Below the pieces are notes generated by a model. That model was not told where the DNA came from and made no database searches. It worked only from the letters and a program-made list of their open reading frames with translations. This document shows, piece after piece, positions 5,931 to 12,658 of a stretch of 13,743 bases of DNA (positions within the stretch are counted from its first letter, which is position 1; each line of letters opens with the position of its first letter). The stretch comes from an uncultured Acidimicrobiales bacterium (GTDB taxonomy: Bacteria; Actinomycetota; Acidimicrobiia; Acidimicrobiales; Iamiaceae). The translations under genes and the position numbers were made by a program. The DNA is taken from the NCBI GenBank assembly GCA_937926025.1, contig CALANQ010000483.1:1-13743 (forward strand), in the 5' to 3' direction.

Positions 5931-6821
5931 GTGAGCGACACCACCACCTGTTCCAACTGCGGCACCGAGGTGCCGGCTGCGGCTGCGTTCTGCACGGGGT
6001 GCGGCCAGTCCATGGCCGCACCCGCCGCGCCCGCAGCGGCACCGCCGGTCGACGATGCGACGCGGGTGGAGACGCCCGGGTTGAACGACGCCACCCAGGT
6101 CACGCCGCCCCCGCCCAGCGCCGCACCCGGCGCGTTCGCGGCCGGGTCCACCCCTCCTCCCCCGCCGCCCTCGGCACCGCCGGCTGGTCCCTGGACCCCG
6201 CCCACCGAGCCGCCCACGGCGGCACCGGCTCCGCCCCCGCAGACCTGGCAGCAGCCCGCGCCTCCCACGGCCCCGCCGGCCGGCGCGCCCGCCTACGCGC
6301 CGCCTGCGCCACCCGCTGGCGCCGGCTGGCAGGCCCCGGGCGCCGCGGCGGCGCCCGCCTGGGGCGCCACCCCGGAGGCCCCGCCCGCAGCGAAGAAGGG
6401 CGGCTCGGTCCTGGGCGGCCTGGTCGGTCTCATCGGCTCCGTGCTCGTCCTGGTCGGGGTGTTCTCCGGCTGGGTGAAGCTCGGCAGCACCGGCACGGTC
6501 ACCGCGTGGTCGCTCACCGAGGGCGACGGGCTCCTGAAGACCCAGACGCCCTACGCCATCGTGGCGCTGGCCGCCGCCGCCGTCGTGGTGTCGCTCGTCC
6601 TGCTCACGGGGATCGCCCGACCGGTCGCCCGGATCCTGGCCATCCTGCTGGGCATCGCCATCATCGGCGTGACGGCGGCCAACTGGGCGGAGATCGCCAG
6701 CTTCGTCACGGACAACTTCCCGTCGAGCTTCAAGGCCACCACCGCCATCGGCTTCTACCTCGCCATCGGCGGCGGCGTGCTCGTCATCCTCTCGGCACTG
6801 ATGCCGGCCAAGAAGAAGTGA
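5931..6821 (+). CDS. Zinc-ribbon, proline-rich, multi-helix membrane protein
   Basis: A 296-residue protein of a common domain arrangement but unknown function. The N-terminus carries a rubredoxin-like zinc ribbon, CSNCGTEVPAAAAFCTGCG, with four Cys in two CxxC knuckles. A low-complexity Pro/Ala-rich spacer of about 120 residues follows, then four hydrophobic segments: LGGLVGLIGSVLVLVGVFSG, YAIVALAAAAVVVSLVLL, ILAILLGIAIIGVTAA and IGFYLAIGGGVLVILSALM, ending in KKK. The ribbon and spacer are therefore probably cytoplasmic. The start GTG at 5931 is chosen because GAGGAAGG (5914-5921) precedes it and the ribbon begins at once. A possible -10, CAGAAT, is at 5891-5896. Its TGA overlaps the GTG of the SDR gene (GTGA), so the two are translationally coupled. 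Confidence 0.83.
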   Translation: MSDTTTCSNCGTEVPAAAAFCTGCGQSMAAPAAPAAAPPVDDATRVETPGLNDATQVTPPPPSAAPGAFAAGSTPPPPPPSAPPAGPWTPPTEPPTAAPAPPPQTWQQPAPPTAPPAGAPAYAPPAPPAGAGWQAPGAAAAPAWGATPEAPPAAKKGGSVLGGLVGLIGSVLVLVGVFSGWVKLGSTGTVTAWSLTEGDGLLKTQTPYAIVALAAAAVVVSLVLLTGIARPVARILAILLGIAIIGVTAANWAEIASFVTDNFPSSFKATTAIGFYLAIGGGVLVILSALMPAKKK

Positions 6822-7666
6822 CCGCCCACCCCCTGGAGGGCACGGGCGCCCTCGTCACCGGCGGCGGCAGCGGCATCGGACTGGCCATCGCCACCCGCCT
6901 CGCGGCCGACGGTGCCACCGTCACCATCTGCGGCCGGTCCGCCGAGCGGCTCGACGCGGCGGTGGCGGGCGCGGACCTGGGCGACGGTCCCGGCGCGCTG
7001 CACCCGGTGACGGCCGACGTCACCGACGAGGAGGCGGTGGTCGCGGCGGTGCGCGCCGCCGAGGCGCACGCCGGCGGTCCGCTGGCCGCCGTGGTCGCCA
7101 ACGCGGGCGGCAGCACGTCCATCGGCCCGGTCACCCAGCTGGGCGTCGACGAGTGGGCGGCCACCACGGCCCTCAACCTCACCGGCACCATGCTCGCCCT
7201 CAAGCACGGCGCCGCCTCGATGGTCCGTGGGGGCGGCGGCTCGTTCGTGGCCATCTCGTCCACCGCCGGGTCGCTGGTGCACCCGTGGTTCGGCGCCTAC
7301 GGCCCGGCCAAGGCGGGCATCAACCAGCTGTGCCGCCAGGCCGCCGACGAGCTCGGCCCCAGCTGGGTCCGCGTCAACGCCGTGTGCCCCGGGCTGATCG
7401 ACACCGATCTGGTGGAGTTCATCACGGCGGGCGGGCCCGTCCTGGAGTCGTACCGGGAGAACACCCCGATCGACCGCGTGGGATCGCCCGACGACATCGC
7501 GTCGCTGGTCCGGTTCCTGGTGGGTCCGGAGTCCACCTGGCTCACCGGCCAGGTCATCACGGTCGACGGGGGCCAGAGCCTGCGGCGGGGGCCGTCGCTG
7601 GCTGGGGCCATCGAACCGCTCTTCGGAGCCGATGGGCTCCGGGGCGTGGTGCCCGACCCGGCCTAG
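6818..7666 (+). CDS. Short-chain dehydrogenase/reductase (SDR)
   Basis: A 282-residue classical SDR, an NAD(P)(H)-dependent oxidoreductase of alcohols/ketones. Visible motifs: the Rossmann glycine motif TGGGSGIG (14-21), NAGG (95-98), Asn 120 in ALNLTG, catalytic Ser ~148 in AISSTAGS, catalytic YGPAK (Tyr 161, Lys 165), VNAVCPGLIDTDL after it, and the C-terminal LTGQVITVDGG. The CGR after the second strand, rather than an Asp at its end, leans toward NADP(H). The GTG at 6818 overlaps the preceding stop as GTGA, and there is no independent ribosome site beyond AGAAGAAG, so it depends on coupling. The tail after VDGG (~35 residues) is longer than usual. It converges on tetR and shares its stop palindrome. 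The substrate is unknown; an alcohol feeding the nearby monooxygenase is possible. Confidence 0.92.
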   Translation: MTAHPLEGTGALVTGGGSGIGLAIATRLAADGATVTICGRSAERLDAAVAGADLGDGPGALHPVTADVTDEEAVVAAVRAAEAHAGGPLAAVVANAGGSTSIGPVTQLGVDEWAATTALNLTGTMLALKHGAASMVRGGGGSFVAISSTAGSLVHPWFGAYGPAKAGINQLCRQAADELGPSWVRVNAVCPGLIDTDLVEFITAGGPVLESYRENTPIDRVGSPDDIASLVRFLVGPESTWLTGQVITVDGGQSLRRGPSLAGAIEPLFGADGLRGVVPDPA

Positions 7667-8283
7667 GCGCCGGTCCGCACCACGGGCTCGGCGAAGGCCA
7701 GCTCCACCAGGCGGGTCAGCGAGTCGCGCAGCAGGTCGAGCAGGACGTCCTCGCCCACCGACGGATCGCTCACCCAGGTGGTGGTGACCTCCTCGGCGAA
7801 GGCCACCCAGCCGCGCACCACCAGGCGGAACCCGGGAGGCGCCGGGTCCAGCGGCCCGAGCTTGTCGATGATGCGGTCGACGACCCGGGTGCGGGTGCGC
7901 TCGAACAGCTCGCGCATGGCCTCGTCGGTGCTGGCCGGACCCCGCACGAGCATGGCGTATCCGACCTGGTTGTCGGCGACGTAGCGCACGAACGCGGCCA
8001 TGGACTGCTCGAGCTGGTCGTCGAGCGACAGGGCGGGGTCGGGCTCGGTGACGGCGATGAACTCATCGGCGGCCGCCGAGGCGATGGCCTGGAGCAGCTC
8101 GGGCTTGGAGCCGAAGTAGTGGAACACCAGCGCCTTGGAGATGCCGGCCGACGCGGCCAGCTCGTCGACCGACAGCTCGTGCAGGGCGCGCTCGCGCAGC
8201 ATCTCGAGACCGAGGGCCAGGAGCTGGGCCCGGCGCTCGTCGGGGCTGAGGCGGCTGCGGACCGGCGGGGTGGCGGCTGTCAC
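7663..8283 (-). CDS. TetR-family transcriptional regulator
   Basis: A 206-residue regulator. The N-terminal HTH domain is clear: LSPDERRAQLLALGLEML, then LSVDELAASAGISKALVFHY (residues 38-56) followed by FGSKPELLQAI, the standard TetR recognition-helix pattern. The C-terminal ~140 residues are helical and variable, as expected for ligand binding and dimerisation, with aromatic/hydrophobic stretches such as VGYAMLVRG and LVVRGWVAFAEEVTTTW. It diverges from the flavin monooxygenase across 97 bp that contain two matching palindromes, so it most likely represses that gene and itself. The start is GTG at 8281-8283; TAAGCT ends 6 bases before it, suggesting a leaderless message. The stop (7663-7665) overlaps the convergent SDR stop. 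The inducer is probably a substrate of the monooxygenase, by inference. Confidence 0.93.
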   Translation of the reverse strand: MTAATPPVRSRLSPDERRAQLLALGLEMLRERALHELSVDELAASAGISKALVFHYFGSKPELLQAIASAAADEFIAVTEPDPALSLDDQLEQSMAAFVRYVADNQVGYAMLVRGPASTDEAMRELFERTRTRVVDRIIDKLGPLDPAPPGFRLVVRGWVAFAEEVTTTWVSDPSVGEDVLLDLLRDSLTRLVELAFAEPVVRTGA

Positions 8284-8289
8284 GCCCCC

Positions 8290-8295
8290 AGCTTA
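8290..8295 (-). promoter_or_regulatory. Candidate -10 of a leaderless tetR transcript
   Basis: On the minus strand TAAGCT lies exactly 6 bases before the GTG start of tetR. Operator 1 (8296-8310) abuts it upstream, inside the -10/-35 spacer, which would give autorepression. Confidence 0.5.
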
Positions 8296-8310
8296 TTGAC
8301 CCTGGGTCAG
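8296..8310. promoter_or_regulatory. TetR operator 1
   Basis: TTGACCCTGGGTCAG contains a perfect 6+1+6 palindrome, TGACCC-T-GGGTCA, centred at 8303. It shares the pattern TTGACC-N3-G(G/A)TCA with operator 2. Its left arm also serves as the predicted -35 of the monooxygenase gene. Confidence 0.72.
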
Positions 8311-8324
8311 CATTGCCATAGCCT
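8296..8324 (+). promoter_or_regulatory. Predicted promoter of the flavin monooxygenase gene
   Basis: TTGACC (8296-8301) and TAGCCT (8319-8324) are spaced 17 bp apart, the best sigma-70-type promoter in the window. Transcription should begin near 8331, inside operator 2, leaving a leader of ~50 nt with AGGAG before the ATG. Confidence 0.6.
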
Positions 8325-8344
8325 TGTTGACCGCGGATCAACAA
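8324..8344. promoter_or_regulatory. TetR operator 2
   Basis: The core TTGACCGCGGATCAA (8327-8341) matches operator 1 in layout. The symmetry extends outward to 7-bp perfect arms TTGTTGA and TCAACAA. The core centre at 8334 is 31 bp from operator 1, about three helical turns, so two dimers would sit on the same DNA face. Confidence 0.7.
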
Positions 8345-8380
8345 GCACCGCGGCCCCGGCGCCGCCACCCAGGAGCGAAC

Positions 8381-9916
8381 ATGACCACGGCCTTCTCCCC
8401 CCGTACCCGGACCGCTGCCCCGGACCCGACGGCCCGGTCCGCGCGGGTCATCGTCATCGGCACGGGGTTCGCCGGCCTGGGCATGGCCGCCCGCCTCAAG
8501 CGGGCGGGCATGGATGACTTCCTCATCCTCGAGCGGGCCGACGACGTCGGCGGGACCTGGCGCGACAACACCTATCCCGGGTGCGCGTGCGACGTGCCCA
8601 GCGCCCTCTACTCGTTCTCGTTCGCCCTCAACCCCGAGTGGTCCAACACCTACTCGCCGCAGCCGGAGATCTGGGCGTACCTGCGGAAGGTCGCCGCCGA
8701 CGAGGGCCTGCTCCCGCACATCCGGTTCGGGTGCACCGTCGAGGGCGCCCGGTGGGACGACGACCGGCACGTGTGGACCGTGGAGACCAGCGACGGCAGC
8801 TTCGAGGGTCAGGTGGTGGTCGCCGGTCTCGGCCCCCTCAGCGAGCCCAGCCTCCCCGACATCGACGGCATCGACACGTTCACCGGCTCCATCTTCCACT
8901 CGGCGCAGTGGGACCACGACCACGACCTCGCCGGAGAGAACGTGGCGGTGATCGGCACCGGCGCATCGGCCATCCAGTTCGTCCCGGAGATCCAGCCGGA
9001 GGTCGGGCACCTCACCCTGTTCCAGCGGACGCCCCCGTGGGTCATGCACCGCACCGCACGGCCCATCAAGCCGCTCGAGCGGTTCGCGTTCCGGCACATC
9101 CCGGGTGCGCTCGCGCTGACCCGGGCGTTCGTCTACGCCCTGCGGGAGCTCACGGCCGTCGGCTTCACGCGCCGGCCGTCCATCCTCAGGCGGGGCGAGA
9201 AGCTCCCCCGGGCCCACCTCCACGCCCAGGTCGAGGACCCGGAGCTGCGGGAGAAGCTCACCCCCGACTACACCCTCGGCTGCAAGCGGGTGCTGCTCAG
9301 CAACGACTACTACCCCGCCCTCACCCAGCCGAACGTCACCGTGGAGACCTCGGGCATCGCCCGCATCACCCCCACCACCATCGTCACCCGCGACGGCGCC
9401 GAGATCCCCACCGACACCATCATCTTGGGCACCGGCTTCCACGTGGTGGACATCCCGGCCACCCACACCATCTGGGGGCGCAACGGGGTGAAGCTGGCCG
9501 ACCACTGGGCCGACAGCGCGTCGGCCTTCCTCGGCACCACGGTGGACCAGTTCCCCAACCTGTTCTTCCTGGTCGGCCCCAACACCGGCCTCGGGCACAC
9601 GTCGATCGTGTACATGATCGAGTCGCAGGTGAACTACATCATGGACGCCCTCCGCACCATGGACCGGCTCGGCGCCTCCACGCTGGAGATCCGCGCGCAC
9701 GCCCTGCGCGCCTACGACGAGGAGGTCCAGGCCAAGGTGGCCCGCACCGTGTGGAACACCGGTGGCTGCCAGAGCTGGTACCTCGACGACAAGGGCCGGA
9801 ACTCGTCGCTGTGGCCGGACTTCACGTTCGTGTTCCGCCACCGCACCCGGCGCTTCGACCCGTCGCAGTACCGGATCACCTCCGCCGACGGCAAGAGCGT
9901 GATCGTCGCCAGCTGA
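8381..9916 (+). CDS. Baeyer-Villiger-type flavin monooxygenase
   Basis: A 511-residue class B flavoprotein monooxygenase that should use FAD and NADPH to insert oxygen into ketones (giving esters or lactones) or oxidise heteroatoms. Motifs in order: FAD-binding GTGFAGLG (27-34), GGTWRDNTYPG (57-67), the Baeyer-Villiger fingerprint FxGxxxHxxxW as FTGSIFHSAQW (167-177), the NADPH-binding GTGASA (192-197), TPPWVMHR (217-224), and late DTIILGTGF and FLVGPNTGLGHTS. The length is normal. The ATG at 8381 has AGGAG at 8371-8375, five bases away, deciding the start; the frame is open further up only across the operator. The arrangement with divergent tetR recalls mycobacterial ethR-ethA, though EthA orthology is not claimed. 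Only 20 bp separate it from the next gene. Confidence 0.93.
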   Translation: MTTAFSPRTRTAAPDPTARSARVIVIGTGFAGLGMAARLKRAGMDDFLILERADDVGGTWRDNTYPGCACDVPSALYSFSFALNPEWSNTYSPQPEIWAYLRKVAADEGLLPHIRFGCTVEGARWDDDRHVWTVETSDGSFEGQVVVAGLGPLSEPSLPDIDGIDTFTGSIFHSAQWDHDHDLAGENVAVIGTGASAIQFVPEIQPEVGHLTLFQRTPPWVMHRTARPIKPLERFAFRHIPGALALTRAFVYALRELTAVGFTRRPSILRRGEKLPRAHLHAQVEDPELREKLTPDYTLGCKRVLLSNDYYPALTQPNVTVETSGIARITPTTIVTRDGAEIPTDTIILGTGFHVVDIPATHTIWGRNGVKLADHWADSASAFLGTTVDQFPNLFFLVGPNTGLGHTSIVYMIESQVNYIMDALRTMDRLGASTLEIRAHALRAYDEEVQAKVARTVWNTGGCQSWYLDDKGRNSSLWPDFTFVFRHRTRRFDPSQYRITSADGKSVIVAS

Positions 9917-9924
9917 GGCTCCGC

Positions 9925-9930
9925 TACCGT
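9925..9930 (+). promoter_or_regulatory. Candidate -10 of a leaderless beta-helix gene transcript
   Basis: TACCGT ends 6 bases before the ATG at 9937, and no Shine-Dalgarno sequence is present in the 20-bp gap. The -35 region would lie within the end of the monooxygenase gene. Confidence 0.4.
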
Positions 9931-9936
9931 CGGCGC

Positions 9937-11418
9937 ATGGTTCGCCGGGGGGTCGTGGTCCTGCTCGTCGTCGCTGCAGCGGCGGCGGCGCTCATCGGTG
10001 CACCGCGCCCCGCCGGTGCCGCACCGGTGGTCATCGGGTGCGACCAGGCCACCACCCGGGTGCAGGTCACGGGCGACGCGGAGCTGGATCCGTCGTGCAC
10101 CTACACCGCCGGGTTCGACATCACGGCCTCGAACACCACCCTCGACTGCAAGGGCGCCACCATCGACGCCGCCGTGGACCAAGGGGTGGGCATCCTCATC
10201 AGCACGCCCAACGACGTCGACCTGTCGAACGTGACGGTCACCAACTGCCACGTCGAGGGGTTCCTCAACAACCTGCGGGTCCGGCGCGACGACGCCCGCT
10301 TCCTTCCGGCCGGCAGCGAGTACCTGTCGAACACGGCGAACATCGTGCTGGCCGGCAACGAGTTCAGCGGGTCCCGGGGCGTGGGCGTCTACGTCGATGC
10401 CTACGTGAGCGACGTGACCATCACCGGCAACGACGTCCACGACACCGGCAGCTCCGGCATCTACCTGGAGGCGGGCTCGCGCCGGAACACCATCGAGGGC
10501 AACTCGCTCACCCACAACGGCTTCACCGAGAACGGCCCCGAGGGGTCGACGTTCGACGTCGGCGGGTCCACCGTCTGGTACTGGGGCACCGGCCGCGAGG
10601 GCCTGTCCATCGACGGGTCCACCGACAACGTGGTCCGGGGCAACACGTTCGCCCGCAACTCGTTCGGGGCCATCTTCCTCTACGAGAACTGCGGCGAGTT
10701 CGTGAGCAAGCCCAACTGGTTCGAGCGCCGGGTCCCCGCCGCCCGCAACCTGATCGAGGACAACGACATCAGCCAGGAGCTGAACGGGGTCTGGGTCGGC
10801 TCCCGCATGGGAGAGAACCTCCTGCCGATGGACTGCTCCGACGAGCCCTACGTCGACGAGCCCGGCAAGGTGGTCACGCTCGACCACGCACCGGACAACA
10901 CCATCCGGGGCAACCGCTTCGACGCCGTCACCTACGGCGTGCGCGTGGAGGACGACGGCACCACCGTGGAGGCCAACCGCTTCCAGACCACAGCGGCCGA
11001 CCAGCACCCGGTGATCATCGGCACCCCGTACCGCACCGAGGTGCTCCACCAGCCGGTGACGGGCACCGTGCTGCGCGACAACGTCACCACCGGCGCCAAC
11101 GACAGCCCGTACCGCTGGGTGCACGGCCAGGAGGGCACGACGGTGGCGGGCAACACGGCGGCCGGACGCTCCGTGGGGATCTGCGAGGGCGAGCCGCCAC
11201 CCCGCCAGCTGTTCGTGATGGTCATCGCCGTGGCCGCGCCCAACCCCGACGGCTCCAAACCGGCCACGCCGGACCTGACCATCGACACCCTCGGGGCGCT
11301 GCCCAGCTGCCCGGTCTCGTCGTCGTCCACGACCACGACCACCAGCACCGTGTCCGGCGGTGCGGCGTCGCCGGTGCCGGCCACGGCCGTGCCCGGCACG
11401 CCCACCTACACCGGCTGA
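9937..11418 (+). CDS. Exported right-handed parallel beta-helix protein
   Basis: A 493-residue secreted protein. The signal peptide (VRRGVVVLLVVAAAAAALIG core) ends near PAGAAP around residue 29. The body is a pectate-lyase/NosD-like solenoid, shown by recurring coil units such as NTTLDCKGATID, NIVLAGNEFSGSRGVGVYV, DVTITGNDVHDTGSSGIYL, NTIEGNSLTHNGF, NVVRGNTFARNSFGAIFL, NLIEDNDISQELNGVWV and NTIRGNRFDAVTYGV, with the Asn ladders typical of the fold. Several isolated Cys pairs may form disulphides outside the cell. A Ser/Thr-rich tail (SSSSTTTTTSTVSGG) ends the protein. The fold is used for polysaccharide lyases, epimerases and surface proteins; catalytic residues cannot be assigned. The ATG is preceded by TACCGT rather than a ribosome site. 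The last 13 bases overlap the convergent LtrA gene. Confidence 0.87.
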   Translation: MVRRGVVVLLVVAAAAAALIGAPRPAGAAPVVIGCDQATTRVQVTGDAELDPSCTYTAGFDITASNTTLDCKGATIDAAVDQGVGILISTPNDVDLSNVTVTNCHVEGFLNNLRVRRDDARFLPAGSEYLSNTANIVLAGNEFSGSRGVGVYVDAYVSDVTITGNDVHDTGSSGIYLEAGSRRNTIEGNSLTHNGFTENGPEGSTFDVGGSTVWYWGTGREGLSIDGSTDNVVRGNTFARNSFGAIFLYENCGEFVSKPNWFERRVPAARNLIEDNDISQELNGVWVGSRMGENLLPMDCSDEPYVDEPGKVVTLDHAPDNTIRGNRFDAVTYGVRVEDDGTTVEANRFQTTAADQHPVIIGTPYRTEVLHQPVTGTVLRDNVTTGANDSPYRWVHGQEGTTVAGNTAAGRSVGICEGEPPPRQLFVMVIAVAAPNPDGSKPATPDLTIDTLGALPSCPVSSSSTTTTTSTVSGGAASPVPATAVPGTPTYTG

Positions 11419-12617
11419 GGCGCCTCGCCGTCGGGCCCGGGGGCCGGGGACGGGGCCGCGAGGATCACCACGTCGACGGCCACCGTCACGGCCATCACCA
11501 ACCCCATGAGGGCCACGTCGACCCCGAGGGGGATCTCGGCGATGGCACCGAGGACCACGATGGCCAGGGCCGCGGCGAGGAGCCGGAGCGTCCGAGCCGG
11601 CGCCTCGTGGTGGAGGAACGCCTGGAGCAGGGCCATGGTGGCCAGCGCGATCCCCGCCGGGATGCCCACCGCCAGCGCCTGGCCCACGGGCGAGATGGCC
11701 AGGCCGTGCTCGCCGGGCACCTCGGCCGCCACGCCGATGCCGGCGCCGAGCGCGGCCAGGGCGGCGAACAGCACGTAGTGCCCGTAGCCCCAGAGGAACG
11801 CGCCGCGCCCGATCTCCGTGAGCCCTTCGTGGGCGCTGCGCTCGAAGTAGAGCCACCACAGGCCGAACACCAGCACCAGGCCGCCGGCGGCGATGGTGAG
11901 CAGCTCGGTGGAGAACCCGCCGTCGAGCGCGGTGCGGATGGCCCCCGTCGCCGCCAGGATCGACTCGCCGATCACGATGATGGTGAACAGGCCGTAGCGC
12001 TCGGCGATGTGCTCGGGGTGCCACGCCGTCTCCCGGGCATCGGGCTCGGCGATGGCCGGCACCGCCAGCTCGGCCAGCACCAGGACGAGGAACGTGGCCA
12101 GGCCGTGGTCCTCCAGCACGAACAGGCGGGCCACCCAGAAGACCTGGACCACGGCGATGCCGATCGCGTACCGGGTGGCCGCGGTGTGCCGCCCCTCCGA
12201 TGCCCGGGCGGCCCGCAGCCAGAAGGTCACCATCGCCAGCCGCATGATGACGTAGCCCACGGTGGCGAGGGCGAAGTCGCCCTCGTAGGCGTCGGGGATC
12301 CCGACCGCCAGCACCAGGACGCCGGTGATCTGCACGAACGTCAGCAGGCGGTAGGCCACGTCGTCGGTGTCGAACGACGACGAGAACCAGGTGAAGTTCA
12401 TCCACGCCCACCAGATGGCGAAGAACGTGGTGAGGTACCCCACGAGGCCGTCGTGGAGGTGCCCGGCCGCCACCTCGTGGTGGAGCTCGCCGGCGGACAC
12501 CGAGATGGCCACCACGAAGCTGAGGTCGAACAGCAGCTCGAGGGGAGTCGACGCCCGGTGCTCCTCGCCGGGGTCCCGGCCGACCATCGGGACCAGGTGG
12601 CGGCGCAGGTCGGGCAT
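11406..12617 (-). CDS. Low-temperature-requirement A (LtrA) family membrane protein
   Basis: A 403-residue polytopic membrane protein with about ten hydrophobic segments. LtrA family marks are plain: the N-terminal HRASTPLELLFDLSFVVAI (residues 20-38), FAIWWAWMNFTWFSSSFDTD, and the central HPEHIAERYGLFTIIVIGES with the conserved E-R-x-G-x-x-x-I-I-x-x-GE pattern. The family was named from a Listeria cold-growth mutant; its biochemical activity is unknown. The start at 12615-12617 has TACGAT 6 bases before it on its own strand and no ribosome site, pointing to a leaderless message. It diverges from the acyl-CoA synthetase across 41 bp and overlaps the beta-helix gene tail-to-tail by 13 bases. 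The C-terminus is Pro-rich and disordered. Confidence 0.93.
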   Translation of the reverse strand: MPDLRRHLVPMVGRDPGEEHRASTPLELLFDLSFVVAISVSAGELHHEVAAGHLHDGLVGYLTTFFAIWWAWMNFTWFSSSFDTDDVAYRLLTFVQITGVLVLAVGIPDAYEGDFALATVGYVIMRLAMVTFWLRAARASEGRHTAATRYAIGIAVVQVFWVARLFVLEDHGLATFLVLVLAELAVPAIAEPDARETAWHPEHIAERYGLFTIIVIGESILAATGAIRTALDGGFSTELLTIAAGGLVLVFGLWWLYFERSAHEGLTEIGRGAFLWGYGHYVLFAALAALGAGIGVAAEVPGEHGLAISPVGQALAVGIPAGIALATMALLQAFLHHEAPARTLRLLAAALAIVVLGAIAEIPLGVDVALMGLVMAVTVAVDVVILAAPSPAPGPDGEAPQPV

Positions 12618-12623
12618 CCAGCG

Positions 12624-12629
12624 ATCGTA
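12624..12629 (-). promoter_or_regulatory. Candidate -10 of leaderless ltrA-family transcript
   Basis: On the minus strand TACGAT ends 6 bases before the ATG. Its upstream promoter DNA overlaps that of the divergent synthetase gene. Confidence 0.5.
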
Positions 12630-12644
12630 GGAGGCGACGGTCGG

Positions 12645-12650
12645 TACGGT
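12645..12650 (+). promoter_or_regulatory. Candidate -10 of the acyl-CoA synthetase gene
   Basis: TACGGT ends 8 bases before the ATG at 12659, consistent with a leaderless or nearly leaderless transcript. A GGAGG at 12630-12634 is 24 bases from the ATG, too far to act as its ribosome site. Confidence 0.45.
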
Positions 12651-12658
12651 GGCGTGCC

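Noticed and set aside
8063..9841. Minus-strand open frame of 592 residues
   Set aside because: It lies antisense to the monooxygenase, which has complete motifs and a ribosome site; the translation has no recognisable domain.
8581..9936. Upstream extension of the beta-helix gene within the monooxygenase
   Set aside because: The frame is open for over 1.3 kb but encodes Arg-rich noise; the signal peptide begins at 9937, which sets the true start.
12630..12634. GGAGG as ribosome site for the acyl-CoA synthetase
   Set aside because: It is 24 bases from the ATG, and no other in-frame start lies at a suitable distance.
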